This document shows, piece by piece, positions 42,874-52,070 of a stretch of DNA of 64,000 bases (the first letter of the stretch is position 1; each line of letters starts with the position of its first letter). This DNA is from Chitinophaga agrisoli (lineage in GTDB: Bacteria; Bacteroidota; Bacteroidia; Chitinophagales; Chitinophagaceae). The notes under the pieces were generated by a model. It saw only the letters and a program-made list of their open reading frames with translations. It ran no database searches and was not told the origin of the DNA. The translations under genes were made by a program, and so were the position numbers. Where the stretch lies: NCBI RefSeq assembly GCF_008386695.1, contig NZ_VUOC01000002.1, forward strand, positions 186,001-250,000, read 5' to 3'.

Positions 42874-45800
42874 ATGATACGATCTATCTGCCAACATCTT
42901 TTACGCTTATGGTTATATATAGCCATACTGCTGTTAGCGCCTGCCCTTGGGCACGCACAGGATAAACCCTATGTAAGCGGCGTGGTGCAGAACGAACTGG
43001 GCGAAAAGATGCCCGGCGTTTCTGTAAAAGCATCGCCCGCAGGCGGCGCATCTCCGGCCTTCCAGGTAACGGACGAAAAGGGCTGGTTCCGCTTTATGAG
43101 CCTTACGCCCGGCGAGCGCTATAATTTCAGCTTCTCCTTTGTAGGTTATAAAGCGCAGACGCTGGAAGGGTATACCATTAAAAAAGGCGAGCCCATTAAC
43201 CTGGTGGTGCGTTTAAAACTGCGCGACGACTCCCTGGCGCAGGTAGTGGTAGTGGGTTATGGCACGCAGAAACGTTCCAACGTTACCGGCGCTATTGCGC
43301 AGGTAGGTCCGGAGGTATTTGAAGACCGCCCCGTTACCAATGTGGCCCAGGCCCTGCAGGGTACCATCCCTAACCTGAATATCACCTTTGGCGATGGCAC
43401 GCCGGGACGCGGCGGTACCTTTAACGTACGTGGTTATACGTCCATCAATAAAGGCGGGCCATTAATGCTGATAGATGGTACCCCGGGTGATATCAACCTG
43501 CTGAACCCGGAAGATATTGCCAGCGTTACCGTGTTGAAAGACGCCGCTTCTGCCGCTATCTATGGCGCCCGCGCCGCGTTTGGCGTAATACTGGTCACTA
43601 CCCGCAAAGCAAAAGCCGGCCAGATCCAGGTACGTTACTCCGGCAACTATGGCTGGGGCACGCCTACCCGCCTGCCCAAGGTGATCAAAGACCCGCTGGC
43701 AGCCGCTACCCTTCAGAACGAAGCCTATAAAGGCTATGCCGGCTCTGACCAGCCAGACATGCCCAGTGTGATCGCTTACCTTAAACAGCGCCAGGCAGAT
43801 CCCAGCCTGCCGGAACTGGGCGTAGGCCCCACTGGTAACTTTGTACGCGGCGCCAATACAGATTGGTATGGCGAGTTCTTTAACGATAAACAGCCCTTCT
43901 CTAAACATTTCCTGAGCGTGGCCGGTGGTAAAGGCAGCACCAACTACTACCTCTCCGCCGGTTACCTGAAACAGAGCGGCGCTTTCCGTGTAGCCACAGA
44001 CGATTATAAACAATATAGCTTCCGCCTGAAGCTGGAGAACCAGCTGGCCAGCTGGGTAAAGCTGTATGATAACGTGGAGCTCATGCAGGGTGTATATGAT
44101 GCGCCGAATAAGTTTGTGTCCGGCGGTTATAATGTATACCGGTATCTTTCCTTATTTGCCAATCCCTATGAGGCCATCAAAACGCCCGATGGCAATTATA
44201 CCCAGGGAGGTATGTTCACCTTTGGACAGCTGGAAACAGGCGGCCGCACGCTGGATAAAAACCAGCTGCTGAAAAATACCATCGGCTTCCAGACCAATTT
44301 CCTGAACAATGCGCTGCACATTAACGGTGATTATACCCTGTTTGTAAAACAGGACCGCGAAGATGTGCAGAACCTCCGGATGAAGTACGAGACCCGTCCC
44401 GGCGTGATCGCGGACTACACCAACCCGGACTTTTACCGTTCCGGTTTAGAAGAAACTTATGATCATATCATCAACCTGTATGCGGACTATGCCCGCAGCT
44501 TTGGCAATCACCATTTGAAAGCGCTGGTAGGTTACAACCAGGAGCTTAACAGTTTTCACTCCTTTTCCGCGCAACGGGATGATAATATCACCCCTACGCA
44601 GGGCGCTATTAACCTGACCACCGGTATCTCTACCGTTAAGGACAGCAAAAAGGATTGGGCCACACTGGGCGTATTTTACCGCCTTAACTACGATTTTAAG
44701 GACCGTTACTTGCTGGAGTTTAACGGCCGGTATGATGGTACTTCCCGCTTCCCGGACAGCAGCCGTTTTGGCTTCTTCCCTTCTGTGTCCGCGGGATGGC
44801 TGGTATCCAGGGAGCCCTTCTTTGAGCCTATCAGCAGAACAGTGAACAATTTCAAATTACGCGCTTCTTATGGCTCCCTGGGCAACCAGCTGGTGGGCGA
44901 GTATGACTATATACAGCCCATGAGCGTTTACAAGACCACTAACATACTGGATGGGGTGCAGCCCCTGGGCATCAAAGCTCCTGGCCTGGTGCCATTGGGC
45001 TTTACCTGGGAAACTGCCACTACCCTGGACTTTGGCGCGGACATGACCATTCTGAAGAACCGCCTGGACCTGGGTTTTGACTGGTATAACCGCCGCACCA
45101 CCAATATGCTTACCAAAGGCAGGACCTTGCCCGCCGTATTAGGCGCTTCAGAGCCTAAACAAAATGCGGCCGATCTTTCTACCAAAGGCTGGGAGTTCTC
45201 CATGAAATGGAGCGATCAGATCCAGCTGGGCCGCAAACCATTCTCCTATCATGTTTCTGTGGTATTGTCAGACAGCCGGTCCTTCATCACCCGGTTTGAT
45301 AACCCCAATAAATTCCTGGGCAGCAACGGCCCCGATGATCATTATGTAGGCCAGGAGATAGGCGAAATCTGGGGCTATCATACCATGGGCTTTTTTGCTA
45401 CCGATGATGAATACGCGAAGTATAACGTAGACCAGCGCAAGGTGCAGAGCACTTCTTATAACCTGAGCGGGCACCCGCTGGCCGGCGATATCCGGTTTGA
45501 AGACATTAACCGGGATGGTAAGATCGACAACGGCGCCAACACTGTGGACTCCTCCGGCGATATGCGTATCATCGGCAACAGTCAGCCCCGTTACGCCTAT
45601 GGCATCAGCCTGGGCGCCAACTGGGGCGGTATCTCGCTGGATATATTCCTGCAGGGTATTGGCAAACAGGACTTCTGGCCGGGCGCAGAATCGGGCATCT
45701 TCTGGGGTTTCTACAACCGGTGGAACCAACCGGTGTATGAGCATATCTACAATAACTACTGGACGCCAGAGCACCCGGACGCCTATTTTCCCAGGCCCAG

Positions 45801-46113
45801 GGCTTATGATGCATTCAATGACACCCGTCAGCTGGGCGTAAAGCAAACGCGTTACCTGCAGAATGCCGCCTACCTGCGCGTAAAGAATATCACCCTTGGT
45901 TATACCCTGCCTGCCCGGTGGATACATGCCATCGGTATGAGCAGCACGAGGATCTTCTTCTCTGGTCAGAACCTGTTTGAGTTCACCAAACTCTCCAAGG
46001 CCTTTGACCCGGAATCTATTGGCGATGAGGTAGACGCCAGCACCGTAAACGGTAACGGTTATGTATATCCGATACAACGCACCTACACCTTTGGCCTGGA
46101 TGTGAATTTTTAA
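42874..46113 (+). CDS. SusC/RagA TonB-linked outer-membrane transporter (second locus)
   Basis: A 1079-residue TonB-dependent channel. Signal peptide (LWLYIAILLLAPALGHAQ), carboxypeptidase-like domain (about 35-115: VSGVVQNELGEKMPGVSVKA), plug with VVVVGYGTQKRSNVTGAIA and LKDAASAAIYGARAAFGVILV, then the beta-barrel ending in TFGLDVNF. Unlike the SusC of the leftward locus it has no STN domain, although a sigma/FecR pair is upstream, so signalling by this copy would need another route. I chose ATG 42874, which opens the signal peptide, over 42835. The stop overlaps the SusD frame as TAATG. Confidence 0.93.
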   Translation: MIRSICQHLLRLWLYIAILLLAPALGHAQDKPYVSGVVQNELGEKMPGVSVKASPAGGASPAFQVTDEKGWFRFMSLTPGERYNFSFSFVGYKAQTLEGYTIKKGEPINLVVRLKLRDDSLAQVVVVGYGTQKRSNVTGAIAQVGPEVFEDRPVTNVAQALQGTIPNLNITFGDGTPGRGGTFNVRGYTSINKGGPLMLIDGTPGDINLLNPEDIASVTVLKDAASAAIYGARAAFGVILVTTRKAKAGQIQVRYSGNYGWGTPTRLPKVIKDPLAAATLQNEAYKGYAGSDQPDMPSVIAYLKQRQADPSLPELGVGPTGNFVRGANTDWYGEFFNDKQPFSKHFLSVAGGKGSTNYYLSAGYLKQSGAFRVATDDYKQYSFRLKLENQLASWVKLYDNVELMQGVYDAPNKFVSGGYNVYRYLSLFANPYEAIKTPDGNYTQGGMFTFGQLETGGRTLDKNQLLKNTIGFQTNFLNNALHINGDYTLFVKQDREDVQNLRMKYETRPGVIADYTNPDFYRSGLEETYDHIINLYADYARSFGNHHLKALVGYNQELNSFHSFSAQRDDNITPTQGAINLTTGISTVKDSKKDWATLGVFYRLNYDFKDRYLLEFNGRYDGTSRFPDSSRFGFFPSVSAGWLVSREPFFEPISRTVNNFKLRASYGSLGNQLVGEYDYIQPMSVYKTTNILDGVQPLGIKAPGLVPLGFTWETATTLDFGADMTILKNRLDLGFDWYNRRTTNMLTKGRTLPAVLGASEPKQNAADLSTKGWEFSMKWSDQIQLGRKPFSYHVSVVLSDSRSFITRFDNPNKFLGSNGPDDHYVGQEIGEIWGYHTMGFFATDDEYAKYNVDQRKVQSTSYNLSGHPLAGDIRFEDINRDGKIDNGANTVDSSGDMRIIGNSQPRYAYGISLGANWGGISLDIFLQGIGKQDFWPGAESGIFWGFYNRWNQPVYEHIYNNYWTPEHPDAYFPRPRAYDAFNDTRQLGVKQTRYLQNAAYLRVKNITLGYTLPARWIHAIGMSSTRIFFSGQNLFEFTKLSKAFDPESIGDEVDASTVNGNGYVYPIQRTYTFGLDVNF

Positions 46114-46133
46114 TGCTCCAAACCATTCAACAA

Positions 46134-47855
46134 ATGAAGAAACTACTAACAATACTGGGACTGGCCGCCGCATTATGCGCATGTAAGAAAGATTTCCTGG
46201 ACCGCCTGCCCCAGAGCGATATTACTTCCCCGGCCTTCTTTAACAGCGAGAAGGACCTGGACCTGTATGTGAACAGCTTTTATGATTACCTGCCGGGCAC
46301 CGTGTGGGATGAGGATGTTACCAGCGATAACGTAGAACCCGGCGTGATCAGCGACCTGGTAGCCGGCCGTGTGGTAACGCCCACAGACGCCAGCTCTGCC
46401 AAATGGACCTGGACAGACCTGCGCAATATCAACTATTTCCTGACCCATTACGATAAGGCCCAGGTAACGGACTCCGTTAAAGCGCATTATGCCGGCATTG
46501 CCCGCTTTTTCCGGGCTATGTTCTACTTTAAAAAAGTACAGCTTTTTGGCGATGTGCCCTGGTATAACCAGCCGCTGGAGGCCAACAGCCCCGACCTGTA
46601 TAAAGGCCGCGACCCGCGCCAGCTGATAGTTGACAGCATCCTGACTGATCTGGATTATGCCATCGCCCATGTAAAAAGCGCTAAAAGCGTTTCCCGCATC
46701 ACCAAATGGGCAGCGCTGGCATTGAAAGTACGGGTATGCGTGTTTGAAGGCGCCTACCGCAACTATCACAAAGAACTAGGCCTTAGCGGTACAGCACTGC
46801 TGCAGCAAGGCGTTGCGGCCGCAGAACAGATCATGCAGAGCGGCAACTATAAACTGTATAGCACCGGTAAACCGGCCAGCGATTACCTGAATCTGTTTGC
46901 TGCCGATGCCGCTAATACAGATGAATACATACTGGCCAGGGTATACGACCGTACGCTCAAAACCCAAAACGCCAACGGTACCTTCATTACCCCCACTTTA
47001 GGCGCCCCAGGCCTTACCAAAAGCCTGGTCAACAGCTACCTGATGAAAGATGGCACGCCTTTCTCCGCACAACCAGGTTATGCCACCAGGCCTTACTGGG
47101 AAGAAGTGAAGGACCGCGATCCGCGTTTAGCGCAAACCATCCGCACGCCGGGTTATGCGCGCATTGGCACTACGGCCTCCCTGGTACCGGATTATTCCAA
47201 TGCCCTTACCGGCTATCAGTGCATTAAGTTTGTAACCGGTACAGACCAGGACGCCAATAACACCAATACCAATGACCTGCCTGTTTTCCGCTATGCGGAA
47301 GTGCTGCTGAACTACGCAGAGGCCAAAGCAGAACTGGGATCATTCACACAGGTGGAAGCGGACCTTTCCATTAACCTGATACGCGCCAGGGCCGGCATGC
47401 CCGCTATGCAGGTAGCTACGTTAACGGTAGATCCTTTATTACAGGCCCAATACGGCCTTTCAGACCCGAAAATACTGGAGATCCGCCGTGAGCGCCGTGT
47501 GGAGCTGGCCATGGAAGGTTTCCGCTACCAGGACCTGATGCGTTGGAAAAGAGGCCCCCTGCTGGCAGAAGTTTTCCAGGGCGCCTGGTACCCGGGTCTG
47601 GGTACTTATGACCTGAACGGTGACGGTAAAAATGATATAGCCCTGGTAAGCGCACTGCCAACCAACCCGGACAAGACGCTGCAGTACTTTACCCTTTCAG
47701 ACAAAAAGCTGAGCGATGGTAACAGCGGTAATATTATCATACATCCTACCACTAAGAAACAATTCCTTGATCCTAAGCAATATCTTTATCCCCTGCCCAG
47801 AACAGAGTTGCTGCTGAATAAAGCACTTGTGCAGAACCCGGGATGGGAAAACTGA
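46134..47855 (+). CDS. SusD/RagB-family lipoprotein (second locus)
   Basis: A 573-residue outer-membrane lipoprotein, partner of the SusC before it. Signal peptide MKKLLTILGLAAALCAC with the lipobox Cys, then KKDFLDRLPQSDIT, the TPR-like region (IARFFRAMFYFKKVQLFGDVPW) and the SusD C-terminus (PVFRYAEVLLNYAEAKAELG, IRRERRVELAMEGFRYQDLMRWKRG, LLNKALVQNPGW). An ATG seven codons earlier overlaps the SusC stop and may be used instead; both keep the signal peptide. The long loop at about 480-510 (GLGTYDLNGDGKNDIA) resembles a Ca-binding DxDxDG. Confidence 0.92.
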   Translation: MKKLLTILGLAAALCACKKDFLDRLPQSDITSPAFFNSEKDLDLYVNSFYDYLPGTVWDEDVTSDNVEPGVISDLVAGRVVTPTDASSAKWTWTDLRNINYFLTHYDKAQVTDSVKAHYAGIARFFRAMFYFKKVQLFGDVPWYNQPLEANSPDLYKGRDPRQLIVDSILTDLDYAIAHVKSAKSVSRITKWAALALKVRVCVFEGAYRNYHKELGLSGTALLQQGVAAAEQIMQSGNYKLYSTGKPASDYLNLFAADAANTDEYILARVYDRTLKTQNANGTFITPTLGAPGLTKSLVNSYLMKDGTPFSAQPGYATRPYWEEVKDRDPRLAQTIRTPGYARIGTTASLVPDYSNALTGYQCIKFVTGTDQDANNTNTNDLPVFRYAEVLLNYAEAKAELGSFTQVEADLSINLIRARAGMPAMQVATLTVDPLLQAQYGLSDPKILEIRRERRVELAMEGFRYQDLMRWKRGPLLAEVFQGAWYPGLGTYDLNGDGKNDIALVSALPTNPDKTLQYFTLSDKKLSDGNSGNIIIHPTTKKQFLDPKQYLYPLPRTELLLNKALVQNPGWEN

Positions 47856-47889
47856 TGTGCGGATGTGCTGATGTGCTAATGTGCTAATG
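47853..47889. repeat. Four GATGTGC tandem units
   Basis: Four 8-9 base units with GATGTGC or AATGTGC follow the SusD stop codon. Short arrays of this word are common between genes in Bacteroidota; no role is known to me. Confidence 0.5.
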
Positions 47890-47925
47890 GATTGGTACGA
47901 TGTGTAAATAGACCTTATAAATTTT

Positions 47926-49791
47926 ATGATGATGCATAGAATGAGATTTTTGATCAGTACGTTTGTCTTTATTGTTTTTTGTCTGCCGGCAATGGCGCAG
48001 GATACCCTGTTCCGCTTTGCGATGCTGTCGGACACGCATATTGGCAATCAAACTGCGCAAGAAGACCTGGAAAGAAGCATCCGGGATATTAATGCGCAAC
48101 CGGATGTAGCCTTTGTCATGATCTCCGGCGACATTACAGAATTTGGATCTGATGAGGAGCTGCAGCTGGCCAAAAGCCTGTTTGATCAGCTAAAAAAACC
48201 CTGGTATATCATCCCTGGTAACCATGACGCCAAATGGTCAGAAAGTGGCTGTAATACTTTTCACACCGTATTTGGCGGCGAAACTTTCAGCGTCACCTAT
48301 AAAGGCTACCGTTTTCTGGGTACCAGCTGCGGTCCTAATATGCGCATGGGCCCCGGGCAAATACCCCGGGAGCATATCGTATGGCTGCAGGAACAGTTGA
48401 AAAACCAGGATAAAAAGCAGCCGCTCATTTTCGTGAACCACTATCCCATGGATGACGGTCTTAACAACTGGTACGAGGTGCTGGACAGCTTTAAAGGCTA
48501 TAACCTTAAAGCCATTATCTGCGGCCACGGGCACAATAACCATAAACTGAATTTTGAAGGCATACCCGGTATCATGTGCCGCTCTAACCTGCGCGCAAAA
48601 GCCAGCATTGGCGGTTATAACCTGGTATCGCTGGTGCATGACTCCCTGGTGTTTAATGAGCGCCGCCCGGAAAAAGAAACGCTGCCTGCCTGGCATGCAG
48701 TAGCACTGCATACACCCGAGGCGCCGCAGTGGATGGCTAACCCGCCCCGCCCTGATTTTTCCGGCAACAAGGCATATCCGCAGGTAAGCGTAAAATGGCA
48801 GCTGCAGGAACAAGGCGATATAGGTAGCGGCGTAGCCATTGCAGATAACAAAATTATCTATACCAATACCAATGGCGATATCAAAGCGGTAGACCTGCGC
48901 TCCGGCAAGCTGCTGTGGAAATACAGCGCCAAAGGCAAAATATACGCAACGCCTCTGGTACAAGGCAGCAACATCGTAGTTCCCGCCACAGACGGGCAGG
49001 TATATTGCCTGGACCTGCGTAACGGGCACGTGCGCTGGCAACAGCCCACCAATAAAGCTACTGTTGCCTCTGCAGCCCTGTACCACAATACTGCCATTAT
49101 AGCCGGTTCTGACGGCCATTGCCGGGCATGGGATATTAACAGCGGCAAACTGCAATGGGATTTTGACAGCGTGCGCAATTTTGTGGAAACAAAGCCCCTG
49201 ATCTATAATGACAAGGTGTATTTTGGCTCCTGGGGCAATGATTTTTATGCGCTGGATGCTGCCACCGGTAAACGCGTATGGACCTGGAACAACGGCTCGG
49301 CTAACCGCATGTTCTCCCCTGCGGCTTGCTGGCCGGTAGCGGTAGATAACAAGGTATTCATTGTGGCGCCGGATAACTACATGACCGTAATGGATGCCAA
49401 TAGCGGCCAGGTATTATGGCGGCAGCGTGATACGGCTAACCGTGTGCGGGAGTCAATGGGGCTTTCTGTTGACAGTAGCAAGGTATACGCCAAAACCATG
49501 CAGGGTTATATCATGGGCTTCAGTACGCATGCCAGCGCCAAAGAGCTGGTATGGAAATCGCCCGTAGCCCTTGGCTACGAGATCTGCCCCTCGCCTATTG
49601 TTGAATACCGTAATACTGTATATGTGCCTACCCAATCCGGCATTGTATACGCGCTAACAGCAAACGATGGCGCGCTGCGCTGGCATTATAAGTTCTCTAA
49701 CTGCCTGGTAAATACGATCCAGCCGGTGGATGAACATACGCTGATCGCCTCTGCGGCGGATGGGAAGCTGGTGTGTTTGACGATCAAATAA
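47926..49791 (+). CDS. Metallophosphoesterase fused to PQQ-type beta-propeller, secreted
   Basis: A 621-residue exported two-domain protein. Signal peptide ends at about PAMAQ (residue 25). The calcineurin-like phosphoesterase domain (about 28-250) has all metal-ligand motifs: SDTHIG (Asp36, His38), GD (68-69), GNHD (98-101), NH (171-172) and GHGHN (His201, His203). Residues about 290-620 are a PQQ/BamB-type propeller with repeated Asp-xx-(S/N/T)-Gly-xx-x-Trp blades (DLRSGKLLWKY, DLRNGHVRWQQ, DINSGKLQWDF, DANSGQVLWRQ). It closes the sigma-FecR-SusCD unit and suggests a phosphate-ester substrate, for example a phosphoglycan or nucleotide. That substrate is inference. Confidence 0.88.
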   Translation: MMMHRMRFLISTFVFIVFCLPAMAQDTLFRFAMLSDTHIGNQTAQEDLERSIRDINAQPDVAFVMISGDITEFGSDEELQLAKSLFDQLKKPWYIIPGNHDAKWSESGCNTFHTVFGGETFSVTYKGYRFLGTSCGPNMRMGPGQIPREHIVWLQEQLKNQDKKQPLIFVNHYPMDDGLNNWYEVLDSFKGYNLKAIICGHGHNNHKLNFEGIPGIMCRSNLRAKASIGGYNLVSLVHDSLVFNERRPEKETLPAWHAVALHTPEAPQWMANPPRPDFSGNKAYPQVSVKWQLQEQGDIGSGVAIADNKIIYTNTNGDIKAVDLRSGKLLWKYSAKGKIYATPLVQGSNIVVPATDGQVYCLDLRNGHVRWQQPTNKATVASAALYHNTAIIAGSDGHCRAWDINSGKLQWDFDSVRNFVETKPLIYNDKVYFGSWGNDFYALDAATGKRVWTWNNGSANRMFSPAACWPVAVDNKVFIVAPDNYMTVMDANSGQVLWRQRDTANRVRESMGLSVDSSKVYAKTMQGYIMGFSTHASAKELVWKSPVALGYEICPSPIVEYRNTVYVPTQSGIVYALTANDGALRWHYKFSNCLVNTIQPVDEHTLIASAADGKLVCLTIK

Positions 49792-49808
49792 CAAGATCAA
49801 CACAATAG

Positions 49809-49846
49809 AAAAGCCCTCCGGAAAGCATGTTTTCCGGGGGGCTTTT
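49809..49846. terminator. Terminator between converging transcripts
   Basis: A 16-bp stem (AAAAGCCCTCCGGAAA with one G-T pair) and short loop, followed by six T, between the phosphoesterase gene and the converging KirBac gene. Confidence 0.8.
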
Positions 49847-49862
49847 TTCTATCAGCAGTTAT

Positions 49863-50834
49863 TTAACTCAGGCGCTCCGCCTCTTTCTTTGAAGTAGCGG
49901 GCACGGAAGTATTCAGTTTCTGCAGCTCCAGGATGGTCCTGGTGCCGGTTTCCCGGTACATAGGCACAAAACGGCGGTCCAGCTTGATCTCTTCCCAGGT
50001 ATAGGAAGTGCGTTTCAGCACAAAATTGGAGAATACATCATCAAAGCCCCGCACCGTTACGTAGATCTCTACATCGGCCGTTTTAAGGTCGTCCTCATTT
50101 AGTCCCAGCAGCGGGCTGTCCTCATCAATGGGGTGCACCACCGTCCAGTTCATAGGCAGGTTCTGGATCCGGTTACGTTCCAGCGTTAGCTCAAAGAATT
50201 TATACACGGATTTTTCGCCTTCTGTTACCAGTAGGGCGATATTAGCTTTTACCTCCAGGTCTGTGAGGGTATGCATATCCTTATAGGAAGCAAGACGGAA
50301 CATAAGCGCGGTTCTCTCCTGGTAAGGCGCTATCACCGCATGATCACTAAACATCAGGAAAGCCTTTGGCTTGGCAAAACGGCCATAGATCAAACCTGTG
50401 AACACGGCCAGGTACAGGAAACCGTTCAGGGCTTCCAGGGAGGCCACCAGGTTGGCGCCGTCGCCAATGGGGTTTACGCGTCCGTACCCTACGGTAGTAA
50501 AGGTTTCTGTACTAAAAAAGTATATTTCCTTGAACACCTGCCATTCATTGGCGCCCAGTATACCCTGGAACTCGTGTGCGCCCAGGGTGAGGTAAATACC
50601 CGTATACACCAGGTTAATGGCAATAAAGCAAAGGATAATAGCGGAGAAGAATTTCCAGGAGGGCAGGTTCAGTAAGGTATGGTAAAGACTTATACGCTCC
50701 CAGAACGGTATCCCCTCCTTGCGCAGGTTAAAGGAGCCATCGCGGTTTACAAAACGCCCTACCGAGCTATTGGAGCTGCTGCCAAAACCGGTATCGTTAT
50801 TGACCCTGGAAAAAGGATTGATGCGGAGTGCCAT
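49863..50834 (-). CDS. Inward-rectifier potassium channel (KirBac type)
   Basis: A 323-residue channel of the IRK family. First membrane helix (SAIILCFIAINLVYTGIYL, about 64-82), pore loop with the selectivity filter TVGYG (residues 114-118) in STETFTTVGYGRVNP, second helix (FLYLAVFTGLIYGRFA), then the cytoplasmic Ig-like domain (about 155-315: LMFRLASYKDMHTLTDLEVKA, WTVVHPIDEDSPL, VTVRGFDDVFSN). I chose ATG 50834 over the TTG eight codons earlier, which overlaps a -7-like element. It is the last gene of the HvfA-D-like unit, close to the DoxX gene. Confidence 0.9.
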   Translation of the reverse strand: MALRINPFSRVNNDTGFGSSSNSSVGRFVNRDGSFNLRKEGIPFWERISLYHTLLNLPSWKFFSAIILCFIAINLVYTGIYLTLGAHEFQGILGANEWQVFKEIYFFSTETFTTVGYGRVNPIGDGANLVASLEALNGFLYLAVFTGLIYGRFAKPKAFLMFSDHAVIAPYQERTALMFRLASYKDMHTLTDLEVKANIALLVTEGEKSVYKFFELTLERNRIQNLPMNWTVVHPIDEDSPLLGLNEDDLKTADVEIYVTVRGFDDVFSNFVLKRTSYTWEEIKLDRRFVPMYRETGTRTILELQKLNTSVPATSKKEAERLS

Positions 50835-50855
50835 ATAAGGTAAATCTTTATATGG

Positions 50856-50863
50856 CAAAACTA
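50856..50863 (-). promoter_or_regulatory. -7-like element before the KirBac gene
   Basis: TAGTTTTG on the minus strand matches TAnnTTTG and ends 21 bases before the ATG at 50834. It could give the channel its own transcript besides read-through. No -33 match. Confidence 0.3.
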
Positions 50864-50867
50864 AAGG

Positions 50868-51311
50868 TTAGATTTCATTTTTTTTCCTCACCCATTCATC
50901 TATGCTGATGCTACCCGGTCCCATGATCAGCAAAGTAAGCAGCATAATGAGGTAATACAGCGGTATCTCGAACCCATTTTTGGCAGAACTGAAGCCATTG
51001 GGCCAATGCACGGCAAATATGGCTACCAGCATAATGATCATGAGAGGAATGGCGATCACCCGCGTAAGCAGGCCCAATGCCAGCAGGGCAACGCCGGCCC
51101 CTTCAAAGATAGCCACCATATAGGCGCTCACCGTAGGGAATGGGAAACCGGCGCTGGTAAACCAGGAGATAACGGCCCCTATATCTGACCACTTCATCCG
51201 GGCGGCCTCCAGGAAACCATAGGCCAGGATCAGCCGCATGAACAGCAGCGGTAAAGCACGGCCCCGGTACAGGGAACTGGCCCAATTTGCATAAGCTGGT
51301 AGGATGCTCAT
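50868..51311 (-). CDS. DoxX-family membrane protein (HvfD-like)
   Basis: A 147-residue four-helix membrane protein of the DoxX family: LPLLFMRLILAYGFLEA near residues 18-34, FEGAGVALLALGLLTRVIAIPLMIIMLVAIF across 70-100, and LYYLIMLLTLLIMGPG near 118-133. DoxX proteins accompany MNIO/DUF2063 pairs in HvfABCD-type operons, where a role in redox or export of the modified peptide has been proposed. The gene begins 3 bases after the HvfC-like gene and ends 33 bases before the KirBac ATG. Confidence 0.85.
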   Translation of the reverse strand: MSILPAYANWASSLYRGRALPLLFMRLILAYGFLEAARMKWSDIGAVISWFTSAGFPFPTVSAYMVAIFEGAGVALLALGLLTRVIAIPLMIIMLVAIFAVHWPNGFSSAKNGFEIPLYYLIMLLTLLIMGPGSISIDEWVRKKNEI

Positions 51312-51314
51312 AAA

Positions 51315-52070
51315 CTAATGATTTTTAAAACCAATAATCAGCCGGCTCTCCAGTGCCTGTGTAAAAAAAGCCTTTGCGGCCGCCAGCAGATCCGCTGTTA
51401 CGGGTAACTGCCAGGCAGCGCAGCATTGCCGCACAAGGGCATCCATCGTCTGCGGGCCCTCCTGCAGCAGTTCCAGCATAGCCACCAGCGCCGGTGAAAG
51501 GTTCATAAATGTAACCTCACCGCTATCCGGTTTGCGGAACAGCGCCAGGAAATACTGGCCTTTATCCGCCGCCGTTATCTCTTTGGCGGGTTTCAGGTGC
51601 ACAGGATATACAAATTGTTGCAGCGCATATTCCGGGTTCAATACCAGGGGATCAGTCGTAAGATCGCCTATGGTGGTATAGGCCGTGGGACGGTCTTCCA
51701 TCATAAACAGCTCCACCTCCAGCCATTCCAGCCAAAGCAACTCCTGCAGGAAAGCGTATTTGCGCAGCAGCCTGTGGCCTTTTTGGGTCATATATTGATA
51801 GAGCTCCCTGGGCATGTACCATACCTGGGGCGATTGGCAGGGGTGATTGGAAAAGAACTCCTTTACCATCGCATTCCATTCCCGGGTGCTGAGCAGGTGG
51901 CGGGTAAGCGGGTAGGCGGACTGCAGCATATCATCCACCACATTATACACCAGCCGGCGGTACTGGCCCACATGCTGTTCCCGTACACCGGGAATGGCGT
52001 TGTACTGGCCTGTACGGCAGTAATCCGCCAGCGCGGCCTGATGCCGGTACGTGTCTTCATGCAATAACAT
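51315..52070 (-). CDS. DUF2063 partner protein (HvfC/BufC-like)
   Basis: Partner of DUF692/MNIO enzymes that delivers the precursor peptide. The 251-residue protein has the N-terminal DUF2063 helical domain (about 5-95: RQALADYCRTGQ-like start, GQYRRLVYNVVDDMLQSAYPLTRHLL, the PQVWYMPRELYQYM block), and a C-terminal winged-helix-like domain (about 185-245: FMNLSPALVAMLELLQEGPQTMDALVRQ), which resembles the peptide-binding RRE seen in RiPP partners. It overlaps the HvfB-like gene by 14 bases, as expected for two subunits of one complex. Confidence 0.88.
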   Translation of the reverse strand: MLLHEDTYRHQAALADYCRTGQYNAIPGVREQHVGQYRRLVYNVVDDMLQSAYPLTRHLLSTREWNAMVKEFFSNHPCQSPQVWYMPRELYQYMTQKGHRLLRKYAFLQELLWLEWLEVELFMMEDRPTAYTTIGDLTTDPLVLNPEYALQQFVYPVHLKPAKEITAADKGQYFLALFRKPDSGEVTFMNLSPALVAMLELLQEGPQTMDALVRQCCAAWQLPVTADLLAAAKAFFTQALESRLIIGFKNH

